Positions 26,217 to 35,992 of a stretch of DNA of 64,000 nucleotides are shown here, piece after piece. Position numbers and translations under genes: made by a program. The stretch comes from Paracrocinitomix sp040880585 (GTDB lineage: Bacteria > Bacteroidota > Bacteroidia > Flavobacteriales_D > Crocinitomicaceae). How positions within the stretch are numbered: position 1 is the first letter of the stretch; every line of letters starts with the position of its first letter. The notes below the pieces were generated by a model. That model did no database searches, was not told the origin of the DNA, and saw nothing but the letters and a program-made list of their open reading frames with translations. The stretch is from NCBI GenBank assembly GCA_040880585.1, contig JBBDID010000029.1:1-64000 (forward strand), given 5' to 3'.

Positions 26217-27722
26217 TTAATTGCTTGCTTCTTCTTTTGGTAAATAGTGAAGCACCACTCGGTTAGAGTTAATAAAATAGGTATTTGCAACTCGTTTTAT
26301 ATCTTCTTTGGTTACCGCCATATAATTGTCAATCTCAGTATTGATTAAATCGGCAGATCCCATGTAAACGTGATTATTGGCCAATGTTTCTGCAATACCT
26401 GCCATGGTTGAATTGGAGGAAATAAAATCATTTTCGATCATATTTTTTAGTTTGGTCAATTCCTCATCCGAAATCAGTTCTTTTTGAATTTTATTAACTT
26501 CTGCAGTCATGGCTGAATCTAATCTTCCGACATCTATCCCCATATTCGCCAGAGCAAAGACAACGGCAATTCCCGGGTCTTCCAAAGGAAATGGAAAGGC
26601 AAAAGCTGCCATAGCCAGTTCTGATTCTTCCACAATGGTTTTGTTGAATCTGGAGCTGTTTCCTTGTGACAATAGCATGTTAAGCATTTCAACTGCATAG
26701 TGATCTTTATGTTTCATCTCTGGAATTCGATAAGCCATCATCACCGCCGGTAGTTGAATGTTGTCGTAAATGGTATCCTTGATTTCTTTTTTTAGCAAGC
26801 CTTCTTTAATGTCAGGACGTGGAATCTCTTTAGGTTTTGTAGATACATTAGAGAAATATTTTTTGATAAATGCCTCAGTTGGCAGTTCGTTGTTCCAATC
26901 GCCGATAAAATCTTTTGAATTTTCTCTTCCTTTTAATTGGTCAGCATATTTTTTTTGAAATTCGTTAAGAGAAAGGAATTCTTTATCCCTGTACACATCT
27001 AATTTCTCACCATTAGGGATCGATCCAAAATAAGCTTCTACCCATTTTTTAGTTTGCTCGATATCAATATCACCGGCAATAGAAAGGGTAGCGTTGTGAG
27101 GAACATAAAAGGTTCTGTAAAAATTAACATAATCCTCTTCCTGAGCAGCATCTAAATCTTCCATACTTCCGATAGGCACCCATCTGTAAGGATGTTCTTT
27201 ATAAACTCTTCTAAAAATTTCATACATCCACGAACCGTAAGGCTGATTATCCATACGCTGTCTTTTTTCTTCTTTTACTACTTCGCGTTGTGTTTCAATG
27301 CCTATATCCTCAACAGTAGCGTGTAATAATCTCTCAGACTCTAACCATAAACCCATTTCAAGTTGGTTAGATGGCAATATTTCATAGTAAAAAGTACGAT
27401 CCTGAGATGTGTTTGCATTTAGAGTACCACCAGCTTTTTCTACAAATTTGTCATAGGTGTGACGGTCAATATTCGTCGTGCCTTCAAACATCAAATGCTC
27501 GAAGAAATGAGCAAAACCTGTACGACCGACTTTCTCATTTTTAGATCCAACGTGATACAAAACCGTCACGGCAACTATAGGTGTAGAATGATCTTCATGC
27601 AGAATTACATGCATACCGTTGTCCAGATCGTATTCTACAAAATCAATCTTTTTTTTATTCTGAGCTGAAATGTTAAAGGAGGTAATGATGAGCCCTGCAC
27701 ACAGCCAATTTTTTATATTCAT
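26217..27722 (-). CDS. M16 family zinc peptidase, catalytic subunit
   Basis: This 501-residue exported protein has a signal peptide cleaved after N-I-S-A-Q. The inverted zinc motif H-F-F-E-H (in A-H-F-F-E-H-L-M-F-E-G-T) lies near residue 68, with the third ligand glutamate about 75 residues downstream in E-V-V-K-E-E. Length and layout match the Bacteroidota pitrilysin-like M16 catalytic subunit. It is the first gene of a two-gene operon with the non-catalytic subunit. It probably degrades small unfolded peptides in the periplasm, which fits the peptide transporters nearby. Confidence 0.93.
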   Translation of the reverse strand: MNIKNWLCAGLIITSFNISAQNKKKIDFVEYDLDNGMHVILHEDHSTPIVAVTVLYHVGSKNEKVGRTGFAHFFEHLMFEGTTNIDRHTYDKFVEKAGGTLNANTSQDRTFYYEILPSNQLEMGLWLESERLLHATVEDIGIETQREVVKEEKRQRMDNQPYGSWMYEIFRRVYKEHPYRWVPIGSMEDLDAAQEEDYVNFYRTFYVPHNATLSIAGDIDIEQTKKWVEAYFGSIPNGEKLDVYRDKEFLSLNEFQKKYADQLKGRENSKDFIGDWNNELPTEAFIKKYFSNVSTKPKEIPRPDIKEGLLKKEIKDTIYDNIQLPAVMMAYRIPEMKHKDHYAVEMLNMLLSQGNSSRFNKTIVEESELAMAAFAFPFPLEDPGIAVVFALANMGIDVGRLDSAMTAEVNKIQKELISDEELTKLKNMIENDFISSNSTMAGIAETLANNHVYMGSADLINTEIDNYMAVTKEDIKRVANTYFINSNRVVLHYLPKEEASN

Positions 27723-27812
27723 ATCCTAATTTTTAGTGATACACAAAAATATAAGTTTATTCTTAATAAATTTAGGCTCTTTGATAATAGGTGATAAATA
27801 AGCTTAAGTGGT

Positions 27813-28667
27813 ATGAAATATTGGGTATTTGTTTTTTTAGGATGTGTTTGTACAGCTGTTTTTGCTCAAACTACATCAGAATTAGAAACCGAACGCTTTT
27901 ATGAAGCCTTGAATAAAGGGGATGCTACAGCGGTGAGATCTTTTTTAGCAGAGGATTTGATTGTAGAACATATTGGTGCAGACACGACATTTCAATTTGA
28001 TTTGGAGGGCTTTATGACCATTTGTCCCAAATTTGAATCAAAAACTTTTCAGGAAAAATTTGAAGTGCAGCATGAGAAGAACATGGCTGGAGAGGTTGAG
28101 TTCGTTAGGGCACAGTTCAGATTTTTTTTAAACGGCAAACAAGATCATTGTGGAGAAGATTTATTTATATGGGTGCTTCGGGATGGAGTTATGAAGATCA
28201 AAGGGATTTATTCTACCGCCTATGATTGTGAAGTGGAGGAAGCGAATGAGATAACGTATCGAAACGATTTGAAAAAGACGCTGAACGAGAAAATGGAAAA
28301 TTGGCACAAAGCAGCTGCCAATGCAGATTTTGAAGCTTATTTTTCACTGATGGACAGTAATTTTTATTTTCTGGGAACGGATCCTGATGAGCGTTGGTCA
28401 AAAGAAGAATTTGCCACTTTTTGCCAACCTCATTTTGAAAAGGGAAAGGCGTGGAAATTTGAAACCATAGATAGAAATTTTTATTTTTCGGAGGATTTAA
28501 AAGTGGTCTGGTTTGACGAAAAACTGGATACATGGATGCAGAATTGTAGAGCTACGGGTGTGTTTGAAGAAAATAAATACGGAGAGTGGAAGCTTCAACA
28601 CTATAACCTGACGGTTTTGATCGAAAATGAAAAGATCAAAGCATTTATTAAACTCCGTAAAAAATAA
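27813..28667 (+). CDS. Exported tandem NTF2/SnoaL-like domain protein
   Basis: This 284-residue protein has a signal peptide (T-A-V-F-A-Q) and two NTF2-like cone domains. The first covers about 25-140 (F-Y-E-A-L-N-K-G-D-A-T-A-V-R-S-F-L-A-E-D) and the second 155-280 (W-H-K-A-A-A-N-A-D-F-E-A-Y-F-S-L-M-D). The second ends with R-A-T-G-V-F and W-K-L-Q-H-Y-N-L-T-V, the SnoaL_3/DUF4440 signature. Such domains bind small ligands or act as scaffold; no catalytic residues are assigned. The gene is divergent from the M16 operon and 56 bp from the amidohydrolase gene, so the two may be co-transcribed. Confidence 0.85.
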   Translation: MKYWVFVFLGCVCTAVFAQTTSELETERFYEALNKGDATAVRSFLAEDLIVEHIGADTTFQFDLEGFMTICPKFESKTFQEKFEVQHEKNMAGEVEFVRAQFRFFLNGKQDHCGEDLFIWVLRDGVMKIKGIYSTAYDCEVEEANEITYRNDLKKTLNEKMENWHKAAANADFEAYFSLMDSNFYFLGTDPDERWSKEEFATFCQPHFEKGKAWKFETIDRNFYFSEDLKVVWFDEKLDTWMQNCRATGVFEENKYGEWKLQHYNLTVLIENEKIKAFIKLRKK

Positions 28668-28723
28668 GAAATCTTGCAAAATGATTATTTTCACAAAAAA
28701 TTGAATCAAAAAACCGCCAGATT

Positions 28724-29740
28724 ATGCTGAAAATTGATATGCACACGCACATATTACCGTCTGAAATGCCAAACTGGACCAATAAATTTGGTTACGGGAA
28801 TTTTGTTTGGCTAAAAGCTTCAGAAAGACAGCCTGGCTTGGTGGATATGATGAAAGGAAATCAGTATTTCAGAACCATTGAAGAAAATTGTTGGGATGCT
28901 GATTTACGGATGAAGGAGTACGCTGAATACAACACCCAGGTACAGGTAGTATGCACTGTCCCGGTGATGTTTTCGTATTGGTCTAAAGGAAAAGATTGCC
29001 TTGAATTATGTCGGTTTTTAAATGATCACATAGCCGGTTTGCAAGCAGATTATCCTAAAAATTATGTGGGTTTAGGGACGATCCCCATGCAAGATGCTGA
29101 TTTGGCCATTCAAGAAATGCAACGATTGAAAGAAGAACTTCATCTTCCCGGTATCCAAATCGGTTCAAATATTAATGACAAGAACTTAAGTGAAGCAGAA
29201 TTTTTCCCAATTTTTGAAGCAGCTGAGCAGCTGGGGTTGTCGATTATGATTCACCCCTGGGAGATGATGGGATTCAGTAGTATGGAAAAGTACTGGCTTC
29301 CCTGGTTAGTTGGAATGCCTGCTGAGACTTCTCGTGCTATGTGTTCACTTATTTTTGGTGGTGTATTAGAGCGTTTACCTAATTTACGCGTATTGCTATC
29401 GCATGCGGGGGGATCTTTTATTCCAACGATTGGTCGTATTGAGCACGGATTTAATTGCCGACCTGATCTGGTTGCCGTAGATAACCAAAGAAACCCAAGG
29501 GAATACTTAGGTAAGTTTTGGACAGACTGCATTACGCATGACATTGATATGCTCAAATTTATTCTGAAAGTACAGGGCTCAGAGAAAGTTTGTTTAGGAA
29601 CCGATTATCCTTTCCCACTGGGGGATTTGGAAATTGGGAAATTCATTGAAGACAGTGATCTGCCAAAAGAAGATATAGAGAATATATTCTGTAACTCTAT
29701 TTTATCCTGGTTGAATATCGATAAAGAAAGGTTTGAGTAA
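28724..29740 (+). CDS. ACMSD-type amidohydrolase (2-amino-3-carboxymuconate-6-semialdehyde decarboxylase-like)
   Basis: This 338-residue metal-dependent TIM-barrel protein has zinc ligands visible in D-M-H-T-H (His7, His9), M-I-H-P-W (near 183), L-S-H-A-G-G (near 230) and G-T-D-Y-P-F near 295. The W-K-A-S-E-R region and overall length match the ACMSD subgroup of amidohydrolases. That enzyme decarboxylates a kynurenine-pathway intermediate, diverting it from quinolinate. No other kynurenine genes are adjacent in this window, so pathway membership rests on family alone. A terminator at 29792-29819 follows. Confidence 0.87.
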   Translation: MLKIDMHTHILPSEMPNWTNKFGYGNFVWLKASERQPGLVDMMKGNQYFRTIEENCWDADLRMKEYAEYNTQVQVVCTVPVMFSYWSKGKDCLELCRFLNDHIAGLQADYPKNYVGLGTIPMQDADLAIQEMQRLKEELHLPGIQIGSNINDKNLSEAEFFPIFEAAEQLGLSIMIHPWEMMGFSSMEKYWLPWLVGMPAETSRAMCSLIFGGVLERLPNLRVLLSHAGGSFIPTIGRIEHGFNCRPDLVAVDNQRNPREYLGKFWTDCITHDIDMLKFILKVQGSEKVCLGTDYPFPLGDLEIGKFIEDSDLPKEDIENIFCNSILSWLNIDKERFE

Positions 29741-29791
29741 GGACAGAAAATGATCAGCAAGACAACATTCTCTAATCAAATTAACAAACTG

Positions 29792-29819
29792 AAAAGAGGA
29801 TGCTTTAATCCTGCTTTTT
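29792..29819. terminator. Intrinsic terminator between convergent genes
   Basis: AAAAG-AGGAT pairs with ATCCT-(G)-CTTTT around a GCTTTA loop, with one bulged G. A- and T-runs on both sides allow action on both the amidohydrolase and peptide-transporter transcripts. Confidence 0.65.
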
Positions 29820-29851
29820 AATTTATCACTTCCTCACCAAAACATAAGGCT

Positions 29852-31957
29852 TTATTTTACGCCATGCATAAACTTCTTGATAATCGGATTCAAAAGAACG
29901 GCCAGTATTCCCATTGCGATTGGAATCAAGGTAAATATTAAGAAGAATCCTGCAAGAGAATAATCTTTTTGGATTTCTTCTACCATACCACCTATAGTAC
30001 CGGCAAGTTTATTACCAATTGCCACAGCTAAATACCAGACGCCAAACATAAAGGCGATCATCCTGGCAGGAACCAGTTTACTGACATAAGAGAGTCCAAC
30101 AGGGGATAGGCACAGTTCACCCAGGGTATGGAATAAATAGGCCAATACGAGCCAAATTGGGCTCACCAAAACAGATTCACCTCCCTCAATAATAGGGAGT
30201 GCTCCAAATGCTAATGCACCGAACCCAACTCCTAATAAAATTAAACCTAAACCGTATTTAACCGGCCCGCTTGGATTGTATTTACCTTCCCACCATCTGC
30301 TGAATAAAGGAGCAAACATGATGATAAATAAAGAGTTCAGAATCCCAAACCAGGTTGCAGGTATAGAAACTTCATTCTCTTTTACACTGATCACAGTTGC
30401 TTCTACAATTTCAGAAGGTTTGCCATTTATTATTTGCTTGTCCTTGTATTTATCTACCCGATCTTCACTAAGGTAAATGAAGCCTTCACCTAATTTTTCA
30501 GGGACAATATTAAAACTTTGCCCCACACGCAATTGGATAGGCTGAATGATGGTGGTTTTACCTGTCATTACCTGATCGTACTCTGTTAATCTGGTACTTT
30601 CAGTTAAGGGAGCATAGGTAGTATCAAGGATACCTGTTTCTTCATTTGGTTTGATGGTTTGCACTTTTTGATAAATGGCTTCATAAGCAACAGAATCCAG
30701 ATTTCGGTTGATTTTCCAGATTACAATTATCCAAATAAAAACAAAGCTCAATCCCAAAATGATGTTGGACACCAAATAATGTTTGATGGTTTTTTGAAAT
30801 AGCTTGATAAGTACCCAGGTAATGATAGCAATGGGTACAACCGTAATGATAATATCAAGGACTATAAAAAGCGTATAATAGCCGCCTGACATAACCCGGT
30901 CAGTAAAACCCCTGGCAAATATGGTCATTGATCCTCCTGCCTGTTCAAAAGAAGCCCAGAAAAAGACGGTAAAAAAGGCAAAGATTGCCACAACCATCAT
31001 TTTGTCCATAACCACTGTTCCGTAACGTAAAATTCGGGACACCAATAAAAACAGAAACATGGCCAGTGCCAATAATATACTGAGGCTGGCACCACTTAGG
31101 CTACCTACTTCAAAAGGAAACATATTAATACCCGCAATTTCAGAAAGCGGGTCATTGATGATCCATACCACGGCAATGACAGCAGATGCCCACATTAAAA
31201 ATCGATCTACAGGAGTAAAAGGATTGAATTTATCCCCTTTATCTTCCAGATTAATTTTTTCACCTAAATCGTCATATTCAGGTACCTCTTCTTCTAATTC
31301 ACCCTGGTATCCTCGTTCAGGTTTTAATCCAATAGTACCCAAAATGCCTTGTGCAAAAATAAACTGGAACATCCCCATTAACATAAATATACCGGCTAAT
31401 CCAAAACCATAACTCCATGAAACGGTCTCTCCGATATATCCGCACAGCATAATTCCTAAAAATGCTCCTGCGTTCACTCCCATATAAAAGATGGTGTATG
31501 CCCCGTCTTTTTTCTCAGGAACGTCCTTATACATGTGAGAAATAATAGAGGTCATATTTGGCTTAAAAAAACCATTTCCAAATATTAAAAGGGCAATACC
31601 AATGTATAAGAAAGCTTCTGTTTCCATAGCCATTGAGGCATGTCCGAGGGTCATTAATAAGGCACCAATAATTACGGCACGTCGATAACCAATGATCCGA
31701 TCGGCAATAAACCCACCTGCAATAGGGGTTAAATAAACCATTGCGGTATAGGTTCCGTAAAGCGCCATTGCCTGTCCAATATCCCAGTCCCAGCCTCCGA
31801 GCCCCGGAGAACTAATCAGAAATAATACCAGGAGTGCACGCATTCCGTAATAAGAAAAGCGTTCCCACATTTCAGTAAAAAACAACACAAAAAGTCCTGC
31901 CGGATGGCCAAGAACTTTCGACTCAAAAAATTTGTCGTTAGAAGAATTTCCTTGCAT
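29852..31957 (-). CDS. POT family proton-coupled peptide transporter (long form)
   Basis: This 701-residue MFS transporter has the POT signature E-M-W-E-R-F-S-Y-Y-G in helix 1 (residues about 29-38) and F-Y-M-G-V-N-A-G-A-F for the second family motif. The expected 14 helices are present, but a soluble stretch of about 120 residues (roughly 415-540, containing Y-A-P-L-T-E-S and Y-L-S-E-D-R-V-D-K-Y) is inserted between late helices. It should import di- or tripeptides with protons across the inner membrane. It is in tandem with a second POT gene 39 bp upstream, probably as an operon. Confidence 0.92.
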   Translation of the reverse strand: MQGNSSNDKFFESKVLGHPAGLFVLFFTEMWERFSYYGMRALLVLFLISSPGLGGWDWDIGQAMALYGTYTAMVYLTPIAGGFIADRIIGYRRAVIIGALLMTLGHASMAMETEAFLYIGIALLIFGNGFFKPNMTSIISHMYKDVPEKKDGAYTIFYMGVNAGAFLGIMLCGYIGETVSWSYGFGLAGIFMLMGMFQFIFAQGILGTIGLKPERGYQGELEEEVPEYDDLGEKINLEDKGDKFNPFTPVDRFLMWASAVIAVVWIINDPLSEIAGINMFPFEVGSLSGASLSILLALAMFLFLLVSRILRYGTVVMDKMMVVAIFAFFTVFFWASFEQAGGSMTIFARGFTDRVMSGGYYTLFIVLDIIITVVPIAIITWVLIKLFQKTIKHYLVSNIILGLSFVFIWIIVIWKINRNLDSVAYEAIYQKVQTIKPNEETGILDTTYAPLTESTRLTEYDQVMTGKTTIIQPIQLRVGQSFNIVPEKLGEGFIYLSEDRVDKYKDKQIINGKPSEIVEATVISVKENEVSIPATWFGILNSLFIIMFAPLFSRWWEGKYNPSGPVKYGLGLILLGVGFGALAFGALPIIEGGESVLVSPIWLVLAYLFHTLGELCLSPVGLSYVSKLVPARMIAFMFGVWYLAVAIGNKLAGTIGGMVEEIQKDYSLAGFFLIFTLIPIAMGILAVLLNPIIKKFMHGVK

Positions 31958-31996
31958 GGTTTTGTTTTATAATTTTCTAAGTTTGGTTATATTGGT

Positions 31997-33778
31997 TTAT
32001 TGAAGATCCTCCGGTTCTTGTTGATCTGCTAATTCAAAAGGCTCAGCTTCTTCAAATACGGTTCCTTCATTGTCTTCTGCTCCGTGAGTTAATTTTTTAA
32101 GCTTTTTAAGTAGAAGAATCACAAGCAGTCCAAAGGCTAAAGTAAGTAAGAAAATAAACAAAAAAGTATTGTGCTCTTTTTCTGTTTGAATTTCTTCAAT
32201 AATAAACTCTCCGGTGTAATCTTCTCCATCTCCTTTATTTTCTTTCACTTTTTTTGCTTCTTCATCTTTCTCAAATTTGAATGTAGCATGATATGGAGAT
32301 TCTTTTGTAGCATTATTCTCTTTTAAGATTTCAATGACTTCAGATTTTTGATCTTCCTTTGAAAACTTAAATAAGTCTTTCACTTCTTTCTTAACACCGT
32401 ATTTTTCTTCATAACTGGTAGCTATAAAATCACCATTTTCCAGATAGATACTTGATTTTATTTCAAAGCTTTTATCCTCTGCAATGAGCGTATCTGCACG
32501 GTTAAAATATTCAACAGATGAAGGAGGTGCTACAAATTCAATTTCAATTGGATCAGATTGTGAAGACTCACCAATAATACCCGCCATTTTATTTCCCAAG
32601 CCTGTCGCTGCAAAATAAACACCCATCATAATGGATGCATATTTTAGGGGCGCCAACTTGGTGATAAAAGACAATGCAGTTGGAGAAGCACAGAGTTCAC
32701 CTATTGTGTGTAAAAGGTAGGCTCCTGTTAGCCACCAAAAGCTTGCGGTTCCAAACTCAGTAGCTCCGGCTTCTCTTGAAGCTCCAACCATAAGCAAAAA
32801 TCCGAAGCCCATTATGATAGTTCCTACGCCCATCTTTAATAAGGTAGAGGTTTCTTTTCCCTTCAATTTTCGTCTTGCCCAAAAACCGGCTACCATTGTT
32901 CCAAAAATAATGATAAAGGCAGCATTAAATGATTGAAACCAGGTGGCTGGCATTACCCAACCAAAAAGTGAACGATCAATTTTTTCTACGGCATAAATAT
33001 TGAGTAGCCCACCGGCTTGTTCAAATGCTCCCCAAAAAACAATGATAATTAAGAAAGAGATGAACAATACGATCATTCTATCCTTTTCAATTTTATTTAG
33101 TGGCCGTTTCATGGCCTCTTTCTCTTCAATATTAAGTGAGTTACCTAAAAAATTCCCGACATGTGTGAGGTGTTTTTGTCCCCAGGTGTAAACAACTAAA
33201 CCAAATAACATTCCTATTCCGGCAAGACCAAACCCGTAGTGCCATCCATAGTTTTCACCAATATAGCCTACAATTAAGGCAGAAAGGAATGCCCCCACGT
33301 TGATGCCGATATAAAAAATGGTAAACCCTTTATCTCTTCTAAGATCTCCTTTTTTATAAAGCCCCCCAACCATTGTTGAAATATTAGGTTTTAACATACC
33401 TACTCCTAAAACGATCAGAGTAAGACCGGTATAAAATGCCCAAATTTGTTCAACGGCGAGAATTCCGTGACCTGCAACTAATATAATCGCACCATATAAA
33501 ACGGATTTTTTCTGTCCTAAAAACCGATCGGCAATGATTCCTCCGGGAATAGACATGACATATACTAACATGGTGTACCAACCATAAAGTTCAAGTGCGC
33601 TGGCATTGGTCCAACCCAATCCTCCATCTGAAACGGTAGAAGAAATGTAAAGTACCAGTAGCGCCCGCATACCGTAGTAGGAGAATCGCTCCCACATTTC
33701 AGTAAAGAATAAGATGTACAACCCTATCGGGTGCCCAAATAGTTCCTTCTTTGATGCTTCAGCGGTGCTGCTACTCAT
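31997..33778 (-). CDS. POT family proton-coupled peptide transporter
   Basis: This 593-residue paralogue of the downstream gene has E-M-W-E-R-F-S-Y-Y-G near residue 28 and F-Y-I-G-I-N-V-G-A-F. It also carries a soluble insert, but at a different place: about 125 residues (roughly 405-530), rich in Lys and Glu, sit just before the last membrane helix. The tail after that helix is acidic. Peptide import is the expected function. It is the first gene of the presumed two-gene operon and divergent from the M1 aminopeptidase, which could process imported or periplasmic peptides. Confidence 0.92.
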   Translation of the reverse strand: MSSSTAEASKKELFGHPIGLYILFFTEMWERFSYYGMRALLVLYISSTVSDGGLGWTNASALELYGWYTMLVYVMSIPGGIIADRFLGQKKSVLYGAIILVAGHGILAVEQIWAFYTGLTLIVLGVGMLKPNISTMVGGLYKKGDLRRDKGFTIFYIGINVGAFLSALIVGYIGENYGWHYGFGLAGIGMLFGLVVYTWGQKHLTHVGNFLGNSLNIEEKEAMKRPLNKIEKDRMIVLFISFLIIIVFWGAFEQAGGLLNIYAVEKIDRSLFGWVMPATWFQSFNAAFIIIFGTMVAGFWARRKLKGKETSTLLKMGVGTIIMGFGFLLMVGASREAGATEFGTASFWWLTGAYLLHTIGELCASPTALSFITKLAPLKYASIMMGVYFAATGLGNKMAGIIGESSQSDPIEIEFVAPPSSVEYFNRADTLIAEDKSFEIKSSIYLENGDFIATSYEEKYGVKKEVKDLFKFSKEDQKSEVIEILKENNATKESPYHATFKFEKDEEAKKVKENKGDGEDYTGEFIIEEIQTEKEHNTFLFIFLLTLAFGLLVILLLKKLKKLTHGAEDNEGTVFEEAEPFELADQQEPEDLQ

Positions 33779-33967
33779 AAGTACTTTTGTTAGTTCAAGC
33801 CCGTGAAATTAACCAAAATAAAATTAATGAGGTTGAGGTTTATTAAATTAATTTATGAGTTGCAGTTTAATTATTTGTGAAACAAACGTTAATCCTAAAA
33901 AATACAAGCTTGGGCGATTTGTTTGCACCGTTGGGATAAAATACGATTTAAACTAAATTGATAACTG

Positions 33968-33975
33968 TATCTTTG
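33968..33975 (+). promoter_or_regulatory. -7 promoter element of the M1 aminopeptidase gene
   Basis: TATCTTTG matches the Bacteroidota -7 consensus TAnnTTTG exactly, 29 bases before the ATG. I do not see a convincing -33 element at the expected distance. Confidence 0.5.
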
Positions 33976-34004
33976 CTGTCGATTTTAAAACTAAAAAAAT
34001 AGAA

Positions 34005-35909
34005 ATGATTGATTGGCTTCGATTTAGGGTATCCTTTTTATTACTTTTTTTAATTGCTTGTGAAGGAAGTCCTGAAGAAGTGCAACAAACCGCCGAAGAA
34101 TCTGGGAGTCAAGAAGAGTTAGGTGAAGTAAATGATCAGCATTCTTATGCGAATGTCAATGAAGTGTTTACAAGACATCTTCACCTGGATATTGCAGTCA
34201 ACTTTGAGCAAAGTACGATTAGCGGTTCTGTTTTACACGAAATCAGTAATCCGGCACAGGTAGAAGAAATGGTTTTTGACGTGAATCAACTGGAAATTCA
34301 AAAAGTAGTATTGGATGAATCAAAAGAAACGACATTTGAGTTTGGGGAGTATGATGAATTATTAGGCAGCCCTTTAAAAGTAAAAATTGACAAAGGGACG
34401 AAACAAGTACGGATTTATTATGCCACTACTCCTAAATCTGCTGCTTTACAGTGGTTAAAACCCCAACAAACCGCAGGAAAAAAACATCCGTATTTGTTTA
34501 CTCAGGGACAAGCCATTTTAACGCGTACCTGGATTCCTTGCCAAGATACTCCTGGAAATCGAATTACGTATTCAGCAGATGTCAAAGTACCGGTTGATCT
34601 TATGGTGGTGATGAGTGCAAATAATCCTACTGAAAAAAATAAAACAGGAGAGTACCACTTTGAAATGAAGAAACCCATTCCTTCTTATTTGATAGCCCTG
34701 GCTGTGGGTAATTTAGAATTTGCACCCTTGGGTAAACGCACAGGGGTTTTTACAGAGCCGCAACTGATTGATAGATGCGTATACGAATTTGCAGATGTTG
34801 AAAAAATGATGGAAGCTGCTGAAGAATTATATGGTGAATATAAATGGGGAAGGTATGATATTATTGTCCTGCCACCTTCTTTCCCTTTTGGAGGAATGGA
34901 AAATCCCAAATTGACATTTGCTACGCCAACTATTTTGGCAGGAGACCGCTCTTTAGTTTCATTAATCGCTCATGAATTGGCACATTCCTGGTCCGGAAAT
35001 CTGGTAACAAACGCTACCTGGGATGATTTTTGGTTGAATGAAGGTTTTACGGTGTATTTGGAGAACCGTATTATGGAGCAGGTGTACGGTAAAGAATATG
35101 CAGATATGTTAATGTTGATTGAATACCAAGGCTTGAAGTATGAGACAGATGATATTTTGAGAGGAAATTATCCGGAAGATACAGAATTGAAGTTAAATCT
35201 TGAAGGTCGGGACCCGGATGAAGGAATGACTGCCATTGCCTACGTAAAGGGTGCGTTATTTTTGAAAACACTGGAAGTAGAAGTTGGAAGGGATAAATTT
35301 GATGCTTTTTTAAAACAGTATTTTAAAGACCACGAATTTAAAACAGTGACCACTGAAATGTTTGTTTATTACCTGGAAGAAAATTTGCTAGAGCCCAATC
35401 AAATTGATTTTAATGTAAATGAGTGGGTGTACGGTCAAGGAATTCCAGATAATTGTGTGGCAATTGTCTCAGATAAATTTGATAAAGTAGATGAAAAAGT
35501 AGCACTGATCACAAAAGTGAATTCAGCTGAGGAATTAAATATTCCGGCAGATGAATGGTCTACTCATGAATGGTTGCATTTTATTCGTCACATTCCTGAA
35601 GATGCTACAGTTGAAGATATGGCTATGTTGGATAATGCATACAATTTTAGCAACAGAGGGAACTCTGAAATTATGGCTGAGTGGTATGTTCTTTCTATAA
35701 AAAAAGGGTACGATAAGATCAACCCGTATATGAGAGAGTTTTTAATTAATGTGGGCAGAAGAAAATTTTTAGAACCCATTTATACTGAACTGGCAAATTC
35801 AGAAGAGGGATTAAAACTGGCCAGAGACATTTATAAAGAAGCACGACCTAATTACCACTCAATTTCTTACTTAACCATTGATAAAATTTTAGGTTGGGAA
35901 AAAACGTAG
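34005..35909 (+). CDS. M1 family aminopeptidase (leukotriene A4 hydrolase-like lipoprotein)
   Basis: The 634 residues open with a lipoprotein signal (L-L-F-L-I-A-C). The gluzincin catalytic site is intact: G-G-M-E-N at 296-300, H-E-L-A-H at 323-327, and the third zinc ligand Glu346 in W-L-N-E-G-F-T. The C-terminal helical domain (about 490-630) matches the leukotriene-A4-hydrolase subgroup. It should remove N-terminal residues from peptides, outside or in the periplasm given the lipobox. A TATCTTTG box at 33968-33975 precedes it. It is next to, and divergent from, the POT transporter operon. Confidence 0.94.
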   Translation: MIDWLRFRVSFLLLFLIACEGSPEEVQQTAEESGSQEELGEVNDQHSYANVNEVFTRHLHLDIAVNFEQSTISGSVLHEISNPAQVEEMVFDVNQLEIQKVVLDESKETTFEFGEYDELLGSPLKVKIDKGTKQVRIYYATTPKSAALQWLKPQQTAGKKHPYLFTQGQAILTRTWIPCQDTPGNRITYSADVKVPVDLMVVMSANNPTEKNKTGEYHFEMKKPIPSYLIALAVGNLEFAPLGKRTGVFTEPQLIDRCVYEFADVEKMMEAAEELYGEYKWGRYDIIVLPPSFPFGGMENPKLTFATPTILAGDRSLVSLIAHELAHSWSGNLVTNATWDDFWLNEGFTVYLENRIMEQVYGKEYADMLMLIEYQGLKYETDDILRGNYPEDTELKLNLEGRDPDEGMTAIAYVKGALFLKTLEVEVGRDKFDAFLKQYFKDHEFKTVTTEMFVYYLEENLLEPNQIDFNVNEWVYGQGIPDNCVAIVSDKFDKVDEKVALITKVNSAEELNIPADEWSTHEWLHFIRHIPEDATVEDMAMLDNAYNFSNRGNSEIMAEWYVLSIKKGYDKINPYMREFLINVGRRKFLEPIYTELANSEEGLKLARDIYKEARPNYHSISYLTIDKILGWEKT

Positions 35910-35992
35910 CGATTTTTTCGCATTCACCTGTTTCTCATTCATCAAGGAGGTACTGTAACTTTTCTTACATTTGAGCGTCCCACTGACAGTTT

